Source of the DNA: Takakia lepidozioides
Taxonomy: Eukaryota > Streptophyta > Takakiopsida > Takakiales > Takakiaceae
DNA length: 64,000 nt
Assembly: GCA_030704615.1 (NCBI GenBank)
Contig: CM060731.1
Span: 75,310,756 to 75,374,755 of the forward strand
Direction: 5' to 3'
This document shows positions 61,660-64,000 of this stretch, piece by piece. Position numbers and translations under genes: made by a program. Every line of letters starts with the position of its first letter. The first letter of the stretch is position 1. The notes beneath the pieces are model-generated. The model searched no databases, had not been told where the DNA came from, and worked only from the letters and a program-made list of their open reading frames with translations.

Positions 61660-62440
61660 TTGTGAAGAATATATTACAGTATTGAACAATATGAAATATA
61701 TATTGTGCTCACTATAAAATATGTAAAGAGTCATGACTATTGACACAACCAATAGGCCTAAGTCACATAACTCACAACTCTTTGTCTAAGAGTTGTGTCT
61801 TTTCAAGATTCACCATCTGATACGTTGACCATTTGATACATGGAATATAGAATTTGATGAATGTGCAGTTTTTTTGAGCACAATGGACTCTCTATTGCCA
61901 CAAAATCCACAAAATCCAGAAGGGGTGGAAATCACATCCAAACAGGATCGCAACAGACTCATTAAAAAAAAACTTATGGAACTACATGTCATAAGAACTT
62001 GGAAGCTATCCAATCTCACAACAAATCTCCATTTCTCCGTGATGACAGAATCTTGCGGCCCAGTTACTTTTCGACGTCTTTATCTCCTTTCTTCCTCAGG
62101 GCATTGGGGCAGTTCAGGTGGATAGAGACTAGTTGATGGAAAAACCTGCAACAAGAAGATCGCTTGTGCCCAGTTTGTACCAGATCCGTGGGAGATTCGA
62201 CTGTCTATTCCGTGGAACTCAATCTCTCACTAAAGTCTTATATTGTGAGGATCACAAATGCTTGGCAATGAGGCCGTGACCCTTGGGCAATCCCTTAAGC
62301 AATAGCTACTTTTGGGCTGTTTTTTGGCTCTGGTTTTGTTTCATCTCTTGTGTTTTTCCCGTTTCACCCCATAAGCTATTTGAGCTTTCCAGGAACGTTA
62401 TAAAGTACCACTAGGGTAGCCTCTGTCGTTGGCCGAAGTG
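61660..62440. other. Non-coding stretch
   Basis: This would hold the promoter side of the V-ATPase G gene on the minus strand. No other gene recognised. Confidence 0.35.
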
Positions 62441-62765
62441 TCTAGTGTCATCTAAGCCCAAGGGTAAGATCTTCTATGTATCTCAGTGCGTCTCCTATGT
62501 CAAGGCCCAAAAGCAACCTCTAGGATAGCCTGTCCATTTGGCCGTGTGTGAACAATTGAAATCTAAGACCAAGTGCAATTTCCTATGTATCCCAATGTGT
62601 CTCCTATGTTGAGGTCCATTTAAGCCCAAGTGCAATCTTCTATTCATGTATCCAAGTGCATCTCCCGCCCATGAAGTGTCCAATGTTACCTAGTAAACCC
62701 AAATGCAATCTCCTATGTATCCAAGGACCTCTCCCATGTCAAAGCCCAATTTACGTTTTTTCATG
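62441..62765. repeat. Degenerate tandem repeat
   Basis: Units of the form TAAGCCCAAGTGCAATCTYC followed by TATGTATCCAAGTG.RTCTCC and CATGTCAAGGCCCA recur about four times (near 62453, 62565, 62625, 62696) with variable spacing. Confidence 0.55.
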
Positions 62766-63029
62766 AATTTATTGAGTAGTAATATATCCAATCATTATTG
62801 GTATATCTCCCGTCGAGGCTCCAATAATTATCCCAGGAAAGCCCATTTTGCTATTTTTCGCGAATTTCCAGCAACCAAAAGTACTTGAAATTCGACATCA
62901 CCAACACCGCAGGTCCAAAAATCATGAGACCAAGCCGGTGCACCCCTCCTCATTGAGGGCTTTCCAACGGTACCTGCAAGCATAGGGCTGGGCCTTGCAG
63001 TTTGGGACATCTCAAGCTATAAAACAAAA

Positions 63030-63055
63030 TAAAACAAACAAACAAACAAACAAAC
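63030..63055. repeat. (AAAC)n microsatellite
   Basis: Six AAAC units lie next to the dispersed repeat that begins near 63075. Confidence 0.8.
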
Positions 63056-63074
63056 GTCTCGCTTCATATATTGA

Positions 63075-63263
63075 TTTCATTTCTTTTGTTGGCTCTTTTG
63101 TAGAGAGAGACTTTGCAACATGTTGAAATCAATGGAGAAAATGTGGTCAAAGGACCTTACACCGTGTCAAGGCTCCAATTGGTCTGTTGTGCTCAGTCGT
63201 GCCCCTTACTCTCACCTTCCTCTTATGTTTTGCCAAAGCAAGAGAGCCCCATCGCCGTTTAGG
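63075..63263. repeat. Dispersed repeat, inverted partner of 18780-18982
   Basis: The reverse complement matches at AAAGGACCTTACACCGTGTC, TTGGCTCTTTTGTAGAGAGA and TTTGCCAAAGCAAGAGAGCC, with indels between. The simple-sequence run at its left end suggests a retroposon tail. Confidence 0.65.
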
Positions 63264-64000
63264 CTCGTTTTGTTTTCTTGACATGGGTATTCAATTTAAA
63301 TGTTATAGCCCTTCTAACTATTAATTTTGATAAAACCATCAAACAGAAATCAATGATTTTCCCCAATTCTGAAACCCTCCTAAATAGGGAATCGGGGGTA
63401 GGAGGGGCTGGGGAGGATTTGACAAGGGGGCAGCCGGAGGAACCCACCTTACCTGAATCCGGCGAGAGCACAGTCAGATCGCACACGTGCATTATAGTTT
63501 TTATATTATTCCTATTTTTTCCTACTATTTATGACTTTTCGTCAGATGGCTTGTGATTTCTACATGCTGCTGACGAGCTACATCCAATCAGAGCTCGGCA
63601 CGATCAATACTGGAAGGCCCTACATGACATCATGTATTAGGTGATGGCCGCTGGGTGGACCCGGCGATCCGCAGGGCCACCAGCAGGTCACCAAACGTGA
63701 TGGGGAATGTTCCTGACCAATCATTAGGGCTGGGATCCCAGGTGGCACTGTCGGAGCCATTTTCCAGCCAGGAAAGGCTTGCCACGTGGAAAAGTCCCTT
63801 GACACGTGAAGGGGTAAACCCTTTGAAGCGTTGGGTGACAGGTGTAAGGCGACCCTGTCCGATTACGGCGGGTCGGCCCTGGCGCGGATCGAAAAGGGTC
63901 GAGCTGTCCATCATGTTGGGTTGCGTCTCTGCCCATCGCCCACGTGGCAATAAGAAAGTGGCTATACAACAGGTGGCACTTTGTCACAGGCCCACGATGG
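63264..64000. other. Non-coding stretch to window end
   Basis: Frames of up to 106 codons on the minus strand (63950-63630) show no known motif. No gene supported. Confidence 0.3.

Overview
This is a TE-rich nuclear window from a land plant. The plant calls rest on a 13-exon glycoside hydrolase family 1 gene with the usual plant intron positions, PLS-type PPR fragments, a mitochondrial EF-Tu fragment with introns, a V-ATPase subunit G gene and a cytosolic eL38 relic. Transposon density, the PPR style and a piggyBac-type transposase relic lean towards a seed-free lineage with a large genome (fern, lycophyte or bryophyte). That lineage call is a weak inference. Only two genes look intact: the GH1 beta-glucosidase (46464-52226, +) and the intronless V-ATPase subunit G (61258-61602, -).

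Layout. 0.5-6.2 kb: a dispersed repeat, then tandemly duplicated PPR 5' regions and PPR pieces, broken by a Ty3/gypsy integrase scrap and a mitochondrial EF-Tu fragment that keeps two splice-consistent introns. 6.2-9.1 kb: a minus-strand gypsy relic (gag, protease, start of RT). Its presumed LTR promoter has a TATA box and five perfect GAAnnTTC heat-shock-element palindromes. 9.1-20.3 kb: mostly non-coding, with a cytosine-5 DNA methyltransferase-like scrap, an eL38 pseudogene, tRNA-derived SINE heads and retroposon tails.

20.9-34.3 kb is the centrepiece. A 12.5-kb MULE (21519-34032) has about 0.4-kb terminal inverted repeats and a perfect 9-bp target duplication. It sits inside an about 0.82-kb piggyBac-like element (TTAA duplication, CCC...GGG ends). 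The MULE has a MuDR-like convergent layout: a MULE transposase on + and, in place of mudrB, a long multi-exon gene on - ending in a Ulp1/C48 cysteine-protease domain. Both genes are damaged. A short GTCYGCTGG/CCAGCRGAC-type motif recurs through the TIRs, introns, spacers and coding exons of the element, where it reads as Gln-Gln-Thr repeats.

34.3-45 kb: AT-rich DNA, palindromic tandem repeats and gypsy relics. In one of them (38.2-41.4 kb) the RT/RNase H reading is interrupted by two DNA transposons, a second TTAA-flanked element (39093-39922) and a 1,077-bp element with an 8-bp duplication (39996-41072). Removing both on paper rejoins the reading. 46.4-52.2 kb: the GH1 gene. 52.3-58.2 kb: SINE, piggyBac transposase, copia, CACTA-like and gypsy gag relics, then minisatellites. 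58.2-64 kb: AT-rich DNA, the V-ATPase G gene and weak repeats.
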